DNA of 64,000 nucleotides from Pyropia yezoensis (lineage: Eukaryota; Rhodophyta; Bangiophyceae; Bangiales; Bangiaceae): assembly GCA_009829735.1 (NCBI GenBank), contig CM020619.1, positions 4,603,727 through 4,667,726 on the forward strand, read 5' to 3'. Both the position numbers and the translations under genes were made by a program. The notes under the pieces are model-generated. The model did no database searches. It saw only the letters and a program-made list of their open reading frames with translations, and was not told the origin of the DNA. Positions 53,590-64,000 of this stretch are shown here, one piece after another (position 1 is the stretch's first letter; the number at the start of each line of letters is the position of its first letter).

Positions 53590-54800
53590 CGAGTGTGCGC
53601 AGATGCCGCCGAAAGCAGGTGGCCGCAAGCGCCTCATGCTGTGTCAGAGTTCCCATAGCACTCTCCCGTCCACAGATGCAGCGCACAGAATGTCGTGGCG
53701 TCCCCGCAGATGCGGAGCAGACAGCTCGGAAAGCGATCCGACTGGTGATTGTGCAAACACAAAATATGGAAAATCCGAAGTCATGGTGCTCATGCACCAC
53801 CGGACCTCTCCTGTCTTTGTTTGTGCGCAGATGCCGCCGAAAGCGGGTGGCGGCGGGCTCCTCATGCTGTGTCAGAGTTCCCACAGAACTCTCCCGTGCG
53901 CAGATGCAGCGCACAGAATGTCGCGGCGTGCCCGCATACGCGGAGCAGACAGCTCCGAAGGCGAATCCGACTGGTGATTGTGCAAACAAAAAATATGGAA
54001 AATCCGAATTCATGGTGCTCATGCACCACCGGCCCTCTCCTGTCTTTGTGTGCGCGCAGATGCCGCCGAAAGCAGGTGGCGGCGGGCGCCTCATGCCGTT
54101 TCAGAGTTTTCATAGCACTCTCCCGTCCACAGATGCAGCGCACAGAATGTCGTGGCGTCCCCGCAGATGCGGAGCAGACAGCTCGGAAAGCGATCCGACT
54201 GGTGATTGTGCAAACACAAAATATGGAAAATCCGAATTCATGGTGCTCATGCACCACCGGACCTCTCCTGTCTTTGTTTGTGCGCAGATGCCGCCGAAAG
54301 CGGGTGGCGGCGGGCTCCTCATGCTGTGTCAGAGTTCCCACAGAACTCTCCCGTGCACAGATGCAGCGCACAGAATGTCGCGGCGTGCCCGCATACGCGG
54401 AGCAGACAGCTCCGAAGGCGAATCCGACTGGTGATTGTGCAAACAAAAAATATGGAAAATCCGAATTCATGGTGCTCATGCACCACCGGCCCTCTCCTGT
54501 CTTTGTGTGCGCGCAGATGCCGCCGAAAGCAGGTGGCGTCGGGCGCCTCATGCTGTGTACAGAATGTCGTGGCGTCTCCGCAGATGCGGAGCAGACAGCT
54601 CGGAAAGCGATCCGACTGGTGATTGTGCAAACAAAACATATGGAAAATCCGAATTCATGGTGCTCATGCACCACCGGACCTCTCCTGTCTTTGTGTGTGC
54701 GTAGATGCCGCCGAAAGCAGGTGGCGGCGGGCGCCTCATGCCGTTTCAGAGTTTTCATAGCACTCTCCCGTCCACAGATGCAGCGCACAGAATGTCGTGT
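53590..54800. repeat. 228/229-bp satellite with alternating monomers
   Basis: AGATGCCGCCGAAAGC recurs at 53601, 53829, 54058, 54286, 54515 and 54703. The spacing is 228, 229, 228, 229 and 188 bp (the fifth monomer has a 41-bp loss). Monomers 1, 3, 5 and 6 share GAAAGCAGGTGGC, while 2 and 4 share GAAAGCGGGTGGCGGCGGGCT and a Cys/Gly-like variant further on. The array is thus built of about 457-bp dimers, a higher-order arrangement. It fills the loop of the inverted repeat. Confidence 0.92.
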
Positions 54801-54838
54801 CGTCTCCACAAATTGTCAGGCCTTCGTGTCGTGTTCAC

Positions 54839-55339
54839 CATGATGGTCCGTGCATGATTCTGGGCTTCGTGTCAGCGACTGACACGTTTGTCGCGCTTGG
54901 GGGCAATCATGATCTCTCCCGATGCGGAAAATGTTTGTCGGCTCGAAAAAGTGGCATGACAGCCTCTCCCACTGTCTGTCTGGGCGCAGCGCGGCCAGCG
55001 TGCGCCCACGGGCGCCGCATGCGCTACATCCGGCACACCATGGCCAGAAGCACCCCCAGAACCCACTTTTTGTGCGCTGCGCGTGGTGCACGGGCGGGCG
55101 TGCGAGGGCCCCAGCGGGGCCGTCAGACGCCCGAAAAAAGCTTATAACCTCTGTTTTTCTTCCAGCCACCACCAGTCCATCCATTCCGCACCACACGCCC
55201 ACCTCATACCTGCCGTGGTGACCCTAGACCTTCCTGGCGGCGTTCGTGCTGCTGCCTCTGCTTCCTCACCCCCTGCTCCACACGGCGCCGTCACTGCGAC
55301 CCGCCCCCCTCCTGTGCTCCTGCCGTCCCACGTTCCCCC
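54839..55339 (+). repeat. Right arm of the 500-bp inverted repeat (promoter of the transposase gene)
   Basis: Mirror image of 53020-53520. TATA-like TTATAA lies at 55142-55147. The next ATG downstream is the transposase start at 55428. Confidence 0.9.
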
Positions 55340-55427
55340 AGGACCCCGACGCCCCCCGTCCGAGGTGCTGCCAGCTGCTGGTCGAGGATTGGCGTTGTTT
55401 CCGACACCCGTCTATTGCCGAGACGTC

Positions 55428-56456
55428 ATGTTTTCCGAGGACCTGCGCTTGACGGCGATAGCGATGATTGAACGTGGATCTTCCGGCAAGGAGGTCTGTG
55501 ATGTGATTGGCTGCAAGGGCGCCGCGCTGGCCCGCTGGTTGAGGGACTATCGTGCGACGGGCACCGTTTGGCCGACGCCAGAACGGCGCAACTCCCACGC
55601 GGATGGACTTCAGTTCAACGAGGAACTACATCGGGCCATGGTTTGGCTGATCGATCAAGACCCTACGGCCACCCTCAAGGACAATGTCAGAGTATTGGAT
55701 GAGCTAGGCATCCTGGCCGAGGACGAATTCGCCGGCCTACAGTGCAGCACAGCGTCGCTCTCGCGATACTTCCGGCGGATGGGATTTACTCGCAAGGTGA
55801 TCGAGCGCCTGTTTCAAGAGCGGAATGAAGCGGCACGCCTACGTCACTGCCAGCTCATGAGGCAGATACCCAGGCGGTGTATCATATCCGTTGATGAGAC
55901 CCACACGGATGGCGGGGATGTCTTTCTCAAGCGAGGATGGGCCCCACGGGATGAGCCAATGCGGATGCTGGATCGTGATCCAAGGTCGGTCCCACGGACG
56001 AGTACGACCGTGGCAATCTCGGGATTGGGCAACATTGAGGCGGTGCATACGTGCGTCCTCGGCCCCGCTTTGACCGCAGCTGATTGGCTCATCTTCTGTC
56101 AAACCTTGGTGCCCCAGATGAACGTGTTCTTGGAGGGTCACCCATGGGATGATCAACCGGACAACTGCATTCTACTGTTTGACAACGCTCCGATTCACGA
56201 TGCTGCTGGCGATGCATTCCTCGAGGCAAACGGTGTTCACTTCATGCGCCTGCCGCCGTATTCGCCGGATCTTCAGCCAATTGAGGGGGTCTTTAATGAT
56301 CTCAAGTGCTACATCCGTCGGCTGGTGCACGACGATCCCACACTGTTGGATCATCCGCTGCACCTGCAGGCGTTGGCGGCTGTTCTTATCACGGAGCGGC
56401 AGATTTCCGGTCAGTTTCATCGTGTTGAGAAGGTGATCGAGTCGATCTGTGAGTAG
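55428..56456 (+). CDS. DD33E transposase of unit 2 (IS630-Tc1-mariner superfamily), 342 aa
   Basis: Homologous to the unit 1 transposase along its length, with the same MFSE start. A helix-turn-helix lies at about 18-45 (KEVCDVIGCKGAALARWLRD). The catalytic triad is D156 (SVDETH), D252 (LLFDNAPIHD) and E286 (YSPDLQPIEGVF), again 33 residues between the last two. The frame is intact. The start is supported by being the first ATG after the TATA box in the right arm; the frame is open upstream to 55083, which would add residues shared with an extended partner protein, but the TATA lies downstream of that ATG. Confidence 0.93.
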   Translation: MFSEDLRLTAIAMIERGSSGKEVCDVIGCKGAALARWLRDYRATGTVWPTPERRNSHADGLQFNEELHRAMVWLIDQDPTATLKDNVRVLDELGILAEDEFAGLQCSTASLSRYFRRMGFTRKVIERLFQERNEAARLRHCQLMRQIPRRCIISVDETHTDGGDVFLKRGWAPRDEPMRMLDRDPRSVPRTSTTVAISGLGNIEAVHTCVLGPALTAADWLIFCQTLVPQMNVFLEGHPWDDQPDNCILLFDNAPIHDAAGDAFLEANGVHFMRLPPYSPDLQPIEGVFNDLKCYIRRLVHDDPTLLDHPLHLQALAAVLITERQISGQFHRVEKVIESICE

Positions 56457-57375
56457 AACATTTTCGGAAATGGGTGAGAGATGAACTTCAGTATATTATT
56501 TTGTTTTTTCTGTGAGACATCAAGCTCGTCCCCTTTTACGCGGGCTAAGCGGGCCCGGAGGAAGGGAGAGGAGGGGGGGGGGGGGGGGGCTGGACGGCTA
56601 GTGCCGGCTGCCGCGGGTCGCCGTCGGTTGGCGTCGCCGCGCCGGCGGCAGCTCGCCGCCGGCGAGCTGATCACCCACCACCCCTGGCTTTTCGCCCCCC
56701 CCCGCAGAGGTATCAAGCGCTTCACGCTCGACGCGGGCCCGGTTGGCCCGTGGGAGGGGGAGGGTGGGGGAGGGGGGGGGGGGGAGCTGGACGGCCAGTG
56801 CCGGCTGCCGCGGGTCGCCGTCGGTTGGCGTCGCCGCGCCGGCGGCGGCCGGCGAGCTGATCACCCACCACCCCTGGCTTTTCGCCCCCCCCCGCAGAGG
56901 TATCAAGCGCTTCACGCTCGACGCGGGCCCGGTTGGCCCGTGGGAGGGGGAGGGTGGGGGAGGGAGGGGGGGGGAGTGTTGGACGGCTAGTGCCGGCGGC
57001 GGCGGGCCGCCTTCTGTTGGCGGCGCCGCGCCGGCGGCGGCCGCAGCGCTGGTCCCCTGCCACCCCTCGCTTTTGTCGCGCCCCCGCAGGGGCATCAAGC
57101 TCGTCACCCTTTACGCGGGCGAAGTGGGCCCGGGGGAGGGGGGGAGAGGGAGGGGGGGGGGCTGGACGGCCAGCGCGGGTGGCGGTGGGCCGCCGTCGGT
57201 TTGCGGCGCCGCGCCGGCGGCGGCCGGCGAGCTGGTCACGCTCCACCCCTAGCGTTTGACACCCGCGCGCCGGGGCATCAAGCGCGTCACCCTTTACGCG
57301 GGCTAAGTGGGCCAGGGGGAGAGGGAGGGCGGGAGTGGGGGGGGAGCTTGACGGCCAGCGCCGGCGGGGTGGTGG
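56457..57375. repeat. About 190-bp tandem array
   Basis: ATCAAG followed by a C(G)TCACCCTTTACGCGGGC-like block starts at 56519, 56712, 56902, 57094 and 57277 (spacing 193, 190, 192, 183). Each unit also has a G-run and a CGCCGCGCCGGCGGCGGCCG block. The array begins right after the transposase gene of unit 2 and may be subterminal repeat or an independent satellite. Confidence 0.88.
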
Positions 57376-58496
57376 CGGCCGCGGTTGTGGTCGCGTCGGT
57401 GTAGGCGGCCGCGCGGCGGTCAGCATGGATGATGGAGGGTGGATCATCCACACGATGGGACGCGGCGGCGGGAAGGGGAATGGCCGGTTTTGGGGAGGGC
57501 GGGAGGGGGGGGACGGAGGGAGGATGAGAACGATGGAGATGGGCGCGGAGGGGAGACGGGGGGTTGCGGCAGAAGATAGTTGGATGGAGCAGAAGCGCTG
57601 GCGGGATGAATTGGGGGGGGGGGGCGGGGGGGGGGCGCGGAGAAAGAGAACGCCAACGTTGATATGGAAGTCAGGCGTGTCCCCAGTCCCTCTGTTGCGT
57701 GCCAACCCAAAAAACACGTCACCCACCACAATCTCGCGGCAGATGGCCACGGCGGTGGCCGCCACCGCTCGCAGGGGGGCGGGGTGGCACCTGCAGGGTG
57801 GAAAGCGGTGGGGGGGGCGGGGGGGGGGGGGGGGGGGGGGGGGGGCTGTGGCGCCGCCGAGGCCGTGGGTCTGCGCGGTGCTCCCGCTTGCGGCGCGGGT
57901 GCAGGTGAGGGACGGGGCGTGGCACTTGCACACAGGCAGCTGCCATCATTCCCAGCTGTCGGCCTTCACACGCAACGTGCACGAGGCGCCGGAGAGCTGC
58001 AGTCGGCCAATCACGCGAGCTTATGCCATGGAACATTTACCGCCCTAGCAGCACATTTGACGGTCGAGCTCTCGCACACGGAAAAAGGGTCTGAAAAAAA
58101 CGCCCTCCGCACGTCCCCCGGAACCACTCTAATATCGACCACCCCGCTTCCAAGCCTCAGTTACTACATGGGCCCCAACGAACGCCCGAGACATGCAAAT
58201 GTTTCCGAAAATGATGGCGCCAGTTGAGGGCCATTAGTTGCCGGTGCCCTCAAGGTGCTGCTGACGGGGGTTCTCTCCATTGTCAAGTGCCATGGGAGCG
58301 CGCGACCGCGTGATTGCGCAAGACCGTGTCAGCATGCTCTGTCAGCATGGCAGCCATGGACCCTTCCACGGGGGGTCTGCCTCCTGGGCCCGAGCTGAGA
58401 ACATCCTCGATGTATCTTTTTCTGCAACGTACCATAGGTATACATAGCGTTAGTCTTTAGAGCGCACGTGACTGCCGGAGTTTTCTGATTGCCGCA
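57376..58496. other. No recognised gene
   Basis: 57420-57900 is GC-rich with a G-run of about 26 bases near 57818-57845. A plus-strand open frame (57335-58048) includes composition-driven Gly/Arg runs and no recognisable domain. 58050-58496 is more ordinary sequence with nothing identifiable. Confidence 0.4.
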
Positions 58497-58523
58497 CAGT
58501 CCCTACCTAATAATTTCCGTACC
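58497..58523. repeat. Left terminal inverted repeat of the Tc1-like element
   Basis: 27 bases ending TTTCCGTACC that pair with 59738-59763 apart from about two differences (one base change and one indel). Confidence 0.88.
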
Positions 58524-58590
58524 GCAAATTTTGAGATTCGTACCATCAGATTGGACATCTCACGACCACTCTTTCCAGGCCGAAGGCTCA

Positions 58591-59576
58591 TCAGTACTTG
58601 GTGCTGGCACCCTCGGCGGCTATCACGTCTCGCACCCGCCGAGGCATAGACTCCACAAGACCGGGCCACTGGCCGCCGGCGCAGGCGGCGCTCCAGGTCC
58701 GCCCATCAGTTCTCGATCGGATTAAGGTCAGGGCTCTGCCCCACCCAAGGAAGAACCTTCAGACCGAGCACTTCCTTCACCTCCTTTGCAGCCTTTGCCG
58801 CGTGGCAGGGCGCTAAGTCTTTCTGCAGCCACGCAGCGTCCGGCGCGCCGTAGTCAGAGCAAACTTGATGGACAACGTAGTTCTCCAGGACGCCCGCGTA
58901 CTTGGCAGCGTTCATAGACACCTTCACCCGCACCAGGGGTGTCCGACCGCGAGCAGAGAAGCCCCGCCACACCATAACCGACTGGCGGCCGCATTGAACG
59001 TCGGGCGTAGGCGGTGCAGCACACAGCGCTCCCCGTTCCGACGCCAAACACGTGACACGCTCGCTCCGCGGACCACAAACGAGCTCTCATCGGTTAAGAG
59101 CACCGAGGCCCACTCCGCCGACCAGCCACGGCGCGCACAGACCCACTTCAGGCGCTTGGAGACGTTCCTGGCCGAGAGGAACGGTCTCTTGGACGCCACC
59201 CGAGAGGCAAACCCCATGCCTCGGAGGGCCCTGCGCACCGTGGAGACCGATACTGGCAGCTTCCTGATCGCGGGCGGGCCCTGGGACCCAGTGTTGTTGC
59301 CCTTTTCAGTCGAAGCCGCAATTGCGGAAACCCCTGGTCATCCACCAGCCGCTTGAGCGAGCGGAGCTCGTGGTCTGTCAGGACCTTCGGGCGGCCGCGC
59401 TTGTCCACCTTCGTGCCGTCAGCCGCCGCGCGGATGTACATGGCCGCGTAGGTGACCGTGCTCTTCGAGCTGCCCAAAAGCGAACCAATGGCACGAAGGG
59501 ACTTGCCCTGTTCCCGTAGCGAGGCGACGGTGGCGACTTCGTCGGCAGATAGAGGGTGCCTCTGGGACCCTGCCAT
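58591..59576 (-). pseudogene. Tc1-like transposase (DD34E), frameshifted
   Basis: Read from ATG 59576 (MAGSQRHPLSADEVATVASL), a paired-type HTH region is seen (LREQGKSLRAIGSLLGSSKS). The catalytic signs lie in later frames: LLTDESSF, then KDLAPCHAAKAAKEV and SPDLNPIENWW with 34 residues between Asp and Glu, as in Tc1. The C-terminus VRDVIAAEGASTKY ends at a stop at 58591. The reading changes frame about three times, near 59320, 59050 and 58670, so the gene is dead. The usual QDNAPCH is KDLAPCH here. Confidence 0.9.
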
Positions 59577-59737
59577 GGTTGCTGGGGATATGAGTTTCGA
59601 CCTGAGGACTGCGCTGTGCGCGGTCTTATAGCGACCCCCGTCTGGCACTTGGCGCCGAGAAGCGCCGTACGCTTTGATTTGGTGATATCAGACCAGTCAG
59701 GGTGATCGAATCGGGCATGAAGATTTCGCTCCAAAAA

Positions 59738-59763
59738 GGTACGGAAATATTGGGTAGGGACTG
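59738..59763. repeat. Right terminal inverted repeat of the Tc1-like element
   Basis: 26 bases, reverse complement CAGTCCCTACCCAATATTTC plus CGTACC, followed by the TA target dinucleotide. Confidence 0.88.
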
Positions 59764-59765
59764 TA

Positions 59766-61450
59766 CATACACATCTAGGTATCGTGCTTTTCTATAAAAT
59801 GCCCGGACAAGGACGTGCGGCGTTTCCGGTGTCTGTTCAGACACTGTTCCATTGGCTTGGGCGGGGGTGGTCCGGACATGACGTCTGACTGAGGCGAAAC
59901 GTTCCAGCCACCAGACACGGGAATTCCGATCATCTGTATTGCCTCGCGTGGAAAAGCTCGCGATTTGTATCTCCCCGCCGGACGTGTCACCCGCTAGCCC
60001 GAAAAGAAGGCCTCTCCGTTGCTCCTGGTGGGCCTCTCTGTGACCCACTTATTCGCTGAAAATACCTGCGCACCGCGCCGGGTGGCCCTCTAGAATGGGG
60101 TGCAAGTGCCGCACGTTACGATTCCCCAGGTCGGCTTCCGGCCGATCCATCTGCTAACTGAGGCACTGGGGGCGCCCCTGCCCCCGATTGGCTGGAACGC
60201 TGCAGCCGCAGACACCAGCCACGCCTGAAATGGGCTCGGAACGCCGCAGCCTCCAGACCGCGTCAGGGAGCTTTGGACGCTGCCCCCCACAAGTTGGAGT
60301 TTCATGGCGGCTTGCCATTGGACAAGCAAAGAACAGTTGATCAACAGAGGATCTCCCATTCTCTTGTGTTATGGGAACCTCGGGGACGTTGATTTTTCGC
60401 GTCAGAAACAGAGTCGTGTGCTGTCTTTCGGCAATGACGTGAGGTCGCTCTGCAGAGAACCCATGTCCGACTGATCGCCTTCTCACCATGGCACACGCAC
60501 CGGCCACTTCGAGGAGGCTGGGATAGCCTTCTCCGGCGCCTGTATCGACTTCGTGGCTTCGTGGGATCTCGGAATGGATGGGTCTCCCTCCGGCACTCCA
60601 GTCGAGCGTCCTATCGCAAGAATAACCACAGAACACGCTGTACAAGAACATTTAGCACCCATTTTTTATGGTGATCTCCCGCGTGAGGCCCAGAAGCACC
60701 CATCGACCATTGGCAGCTACCAGAAGCTTTTTCTTCCGGGAGCACGCACCGTCGTCCCCCTCACTGTCCACCGCCCACATGCGCCACCGTCGTCCCCCCA
60801 CCATCCTCGCCACCTCAACCTTCTCCTCCCCCATATGCTGCTCCGTCAGCGAGAGCGTTCGCGGCAATGGCAGCGGCGGTGACAGCGGCAGCGGTAGGAG
60901 TGGCGGCAGCGTTGGCGGTGGCGCCGAGGCGCTGGCGGCGGCGGCGGTGACGATGCCGAGGCGGCCACGGCCGCGTTGGCGCCCGCAACTGTCGAGGTGG
61001 GCTGGGGCGGTGGCGGCGGCAACAGGTAGGGGGCGGGTGGGGGCTGGGGGGAAGAGACTCATTGGCAGGCGGGCGGCGCAAGCATAGCCTTTGCGGTGGG
61101 GGGCAGGGCGGCGGCGGTATTGCGCTGGCGCCGTCGCCGCCGGGCCGCCACGGGGGGGGGAGGGATGGTGGCGCTTGGAGCGGGTGTGCCGACGATAGAG
61201 GATGGGGTGGGGGCGGCGGGGGTGCGGTTGGTCGCGGTGGGCTGAGCGTGAGTGATCCACCCCCGCCGTGGTGGCGTCCGCGGGTAGGCCGCGGCGGCCA
61301 GTGGCCCGTCACCTAGCCGAGACTCCTTTTGGCACCCACCCCTATGTTGTCGCTGCCGTGTTGCTGGATGCGTGAGCTGGTGGAGAGGGGGGCGTGGGGG
61401 GGGGGTGGGCGGGACGCGGGGGAGGCTAGCTGGTGTTGTGGAAGGAGCTA
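59766..61450. other. No recognised gene
   Basis: 59766-60650 is non-repetitive with a 165-codon minus-strand open frame (60154-60651) of no known family. 60840-61450 is GC-rich with Gly/Ala/Pro-coding simple repeats on both strands. Confidence 0.4.
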
Positions 61451-64000
61451 CGGATAGCATGTAGGGGTGGCTGACTTCGGCTCGCGTTGCGCCTGATTTC
61501 TGGCCGTCGCGAAGCGGAGCGCGTGCGTGTACTTCTGAGGAGGGTCAGGCGTTGACAGAGAAAAAGACTAAATATATGAACCACTGCCACTGCTGCACCT
61601 GCCACTTCCACTGCTGCCTCCCCTGGTAGGCCCGATAGGCGGTGGTACCGCGAAGCTCCTCGTCGGGTGGCGGCTGACGTAGCTGAGCCGGCCGCGGGGG
61701 CGCGGGGGGGCGAGGAGGGCGGCCTGGGGAGGCCCGCCGGCCGCTGGGCGACCTTGCGCAACTCCGCCGTCGCCGTCGCGCGTGCGCATCCTGGCCGCGC
61801 AGGGGGGGGGGGGCGGACGGGCGGGAGGGGCAGGGGCGCCGCCGCCGCCGCCGCCATATCCGCCGCAACAGCCACCACCCCCACCGCCGCCGCCGCCACC
61901 GCCAGCGCAAACGCCGCTGCCGCAGCCGCGGGCGCCCCCGGCGACGGGGTCGCCCGCCCAACCGGCGGCGCCCCCCTCGCTGCGGCTGGGTGCGGTGGGG
62001 GGAGGTGGCACTCACAGCCCGAGAGCCACCGCCGCCAGCCGCCTCCACTATGTCCCGCGCTGCGGTCGCTGCACCCCGCACCCCTGCCACGGCGACTGGC
62101 CTCGTCACCCCCGATGGGGCCGCCGCGGCCGCGACGCCCGCCGCCGCCGTCGCCCGTGGCGTGCGCAAGCGGCCGCCGCCGCCACGGACGAGCGGCCTCG
62201 CGCGCGAGCGCCCAGTGGAGCCGGCGGCCTCGCGCGCCGCGGCGCCGCAGCCGCCGGCAACGTCGCCGTCGCCCTGTGCAGCCACCCGCGAGGGGGGCGC
62301 CCGGCGGCCGGGGGAATTCGCCCGTCACTTATCCCGTCACTCTACGAGCCCACCTCCGCGGCGCCTACACAGACGTTCCCCACCATCACGAACAAGCACG
62401 AAGCGTTCCTGTCACAAACACTCGGGGAGAAATAGAATATTGAAGTAGAACAGTTGTGCAAACAAAAAGGACTCTGCGGTGGCGACCCCACTACCCCTGC
62501 ATCCCCGCCCACCCCCAGCCCCCCCCTCCCCCTACCTAAAACCCGCCCCCCCCCCAGCACGAAGCTCCCCCCAGCACAAACCCCCACACAACACCCAACC
62601 AAGCTGCACGACTACGAGCACTCTGCGGCCTTCCCCCTCCCCCCCCCCACGTCGAGCTCCTCTTACCGTCTTCCCCCCACAGCCGGCACAATCATGGCCA
62701 ACCCCCCCAATTCCTACCACGACGACAACAGCTGTCCCCTCCGCCGGCCCCCGTCAGCACGCCAACGCAGTCGTGTCCACCCCCCCCACCACTCCTCCAC
62801 CACGACGGACGAGGACAAACAGCGTCCCCAGCGGTAGCACCTCCACAGCCGCCGCTCGTTCTCCTCCCATTAACCCAGCCCGCAGCAGCGACCGTCACCA
62901 CCCCCCCCAGCCGCAACCGCCGTCGCCGCTCGCCTGCACCCCCAGAGCACAATCGACGCCGCCGCCACCCCCATACCGCTGTCGTCACAACTGGGGGCGG
63001 CCACGAGCAGCACCGCGGCGGAAAACCGCCGCGAAAGACTGCCACAGCGACGACATCCCCGCAACCGTCCCCGTCCACGGCCGCCGCAGCCCACCGCCGC
63101 CACCGCCGCAGTCCCTCGCACCTGCCAAGCAGCCACGACGACGAGCCATAAAACTCGCCCACCACTTCAACGCTACGGGAAAAGAAAACATGGAAAAACT
63201 AGTGATAAAAAACTAGAGGCGGCGGGGTCGCCCCCAATGACCCACCCCCCCCCCTAGCACCTATTCCCCCCAAGAACCCCACCTACTCAAGCACCCTCCC
63301 CCCCTCCTCCACACCCCCCACAACCCTCCCCCCTCCTGCCACACACCACTTTTCCAAGCATCCACCACCCCCACCAACACGAGCGCTCTACCAACAAGTC
63401 CCTCCCACCCTCCGTATACCTGCCCTCACCACCGTACCCCCCCCGCCCGTCACCCTCAAGGCAATCCCCCCCGTACCCGCCCCCAACATCACAGCCGCAG
63501 CAGCCCCCCCCCGTCCCCTCATCAAACCACTACCGCCGTCGTGCACCTCCCCTCACCTAAATCGCCACGTACGTGGACACCCCTTGCCGCCGTGGATGAA
63601 CGCACCCGCCCTTTCCGCCACCGCAGACGATCATCGACGCCGCCACGACGACCCCCTCCACCGCGGACACCCCATCAAACATCATGGAAACCATCCCCCC
63701 CCCACACCGTCGCTCACCACCACAACCACAGCAATCATTCCCCCCCCCACCGTCGCCCACCACCCACAGCCACCACAGCCCCTCCCCCCCCCCCCCCTCC
63801 ACCCCCCCCCCCCCCCCCCACTCCTCCGTCCCCCCCCCCCACCCCCCCCCCCTCCACCACCACAGTCGAGCACACCTGCCGTTGCCGTCGAGGTGGCCAT
63901 CGACCGCCACCACCGACGCTGACGCCCACCGACGTCACGACCGTCAAACGCCATCATTGCCACGGACGAGGCCGCCGCCACCGTCGCCTCGGACACCCAC
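61451..64000. repeat. GCC-rich then C-run low-complexity tract
   Basis: 61550-62330 is GCC/GGC trinucleotide-rich; long frames on both strands are compositional. 62500-64000 is dominated by C-runs (for example 63787-63855) and CCACC/ACC repeats. No gene, RNA or telomere-type repeat is identifiable. Confidence 0.7.

Larger units (their letters stand above)
51721..56521. mobile_element. Two-gene DNA transposon, unit 2
   Basis: A zinc-cluster gene (51762-52919, minus) and a transposase gene (55428-56456, plus) diverge from a central inverted repeat (arms 53020-53520 and 54839-55339) that encloses a 228-bp satellite. Both frames are intact. As weak candidate ends, 51721-51735 (GATGTCGCTCAGAAA) and the reverse complement of 56507-56521 (GATGTCTCACAGAAA) agree at 12 of 15 bases just outside the two genes. 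Compared with unit 1 the gene order is inside out. Confidence 0.6.
58497..59763 (-). mobile_element. Tc1-like element, 1.27 kb, decayed
   Basis: The terminal inverted repeats are CAGTCCCTACCTAATAATTT at 58497 (27 bp in all) and CAGTCCCTACCCAATATTTC read inward from 59763. The right flank is TA (59764-59765); the left flank is CA, so the TA duplication has lost one base match. Size and ends are those of the Tc1 family. Confidence 0.92.

Noticed and set aside
53595-54809. Repeated open frames in the 228-bp satellite on both strands
   Set aside because: Monomer length alternates 228 and 229 bp, so no frame is kept; frames are by-products of the repeat.
53020-55339. CRISPR-like array
   Set aside because: Units are 228 bp tandem copies without unique spacers; this is a satellite in a eukaryotic setting.
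55083-55427. N-terminal extension shared by both unit 2 proteins
   Set aside because: The ATGs at 55083 and 53276 lie upstream of the TATA boxes; the first ATGs after the TATA boxes give starts that match the unit 1 transposase.
60154-60651. 165-codon minus-strand open frame
   Set aside because: Non-repetitive but with no recognisable domain, promoter or neighbour to support it.

Overview
The window reads as nuclear DNA of a GC-rich, intron-poor eukaryote. Supporting signs are a single-exon histone H3-family gene with a TATA box, a gene with one GT-AG intron, Kozak-like starts, chromodomain-bearing Ty3 retroelements, Tc1/mariner-type transposons and long Ala/Gly/Pro-rich G/C-run tracts. A bangiophyte red alga (Porphyra/Pyropia type) is my best guess for the source, but this is inference. 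Most of the window is mobile DNA, satellite-like repeats and low-complexity sequence; recognisable host genes are few.

Layout. 1-32 is the end of a retroelement copy running into a 500-base gap (33-532). 1.0-2.9 kb is Ala/Gly-rich minisatellite sequence. 3.3-5.2 kb holds an unrecognised two-exon gene. 6.9-12.0 kb holds retroelement remnants (a gag piece, chromovirus A, and an inverted integrase piece). 12.04-22.28 kb is chromovirus B, on the minus strand. 22.3-26.7 kb is a two-gene DNA transposon (unit 1): a zinc-cluster gene converging on a DDE transposase gene. 27.2-28.7 kb looks like a remnant of the C-terminal part of a PIKK-family gene. 29.4-32.0 plus 41.7-42.1 kb is one Gly/RS-rich zinc-finger gene split by the young, apparently whole chromovirus C (32.04-41.69 kb). 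42.9-45.0 kb is a set of 171-, 123- and 334-bp tandem repeats. 45.1-45.5 kb is a CenH3-like histone H3 gene. 46.6-48.5 kb is a field of G-runs, followed by an expansin-like gene start interrupted by stops (48.8 kb). 50.5-51.7 kb is low complexity. 51.76-56.46 kb is transposon unit 2, whose zinc-cluster and transposase genes diverge from a 500-bp inverted repeat around a 228-bp satellite. 56.5-57.4 kb is a 190-bp tandem array. 58.5-59.8 kb is a decayed Tc1 element. The rest, to 64 kb, is GC-rich sequence with no gene I can name.

Two systems stand out. First, two diverged transposon units each pair an intact DD33E transposase with an intact protein of one and the same new-looking zinc-cluster family. 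This suggests a two-component DNA transposon, and in unit 2 both genes start from mirror-image copies of one promoter. Second, all three chromoviruses carry, between pol and the 3' LTR and on the opposite strand, a gene of one conserved family (motif VEVPxGFP, an LWHLP-like motif, and LREGLG in two of the three). It is a convergent antisense ORF kept across diverged lineages. A CenH3 candidate lies in the same window as chromodomain retroelements and satellite-like arrays, which makes the locus worth checking for centromeric chromatin.
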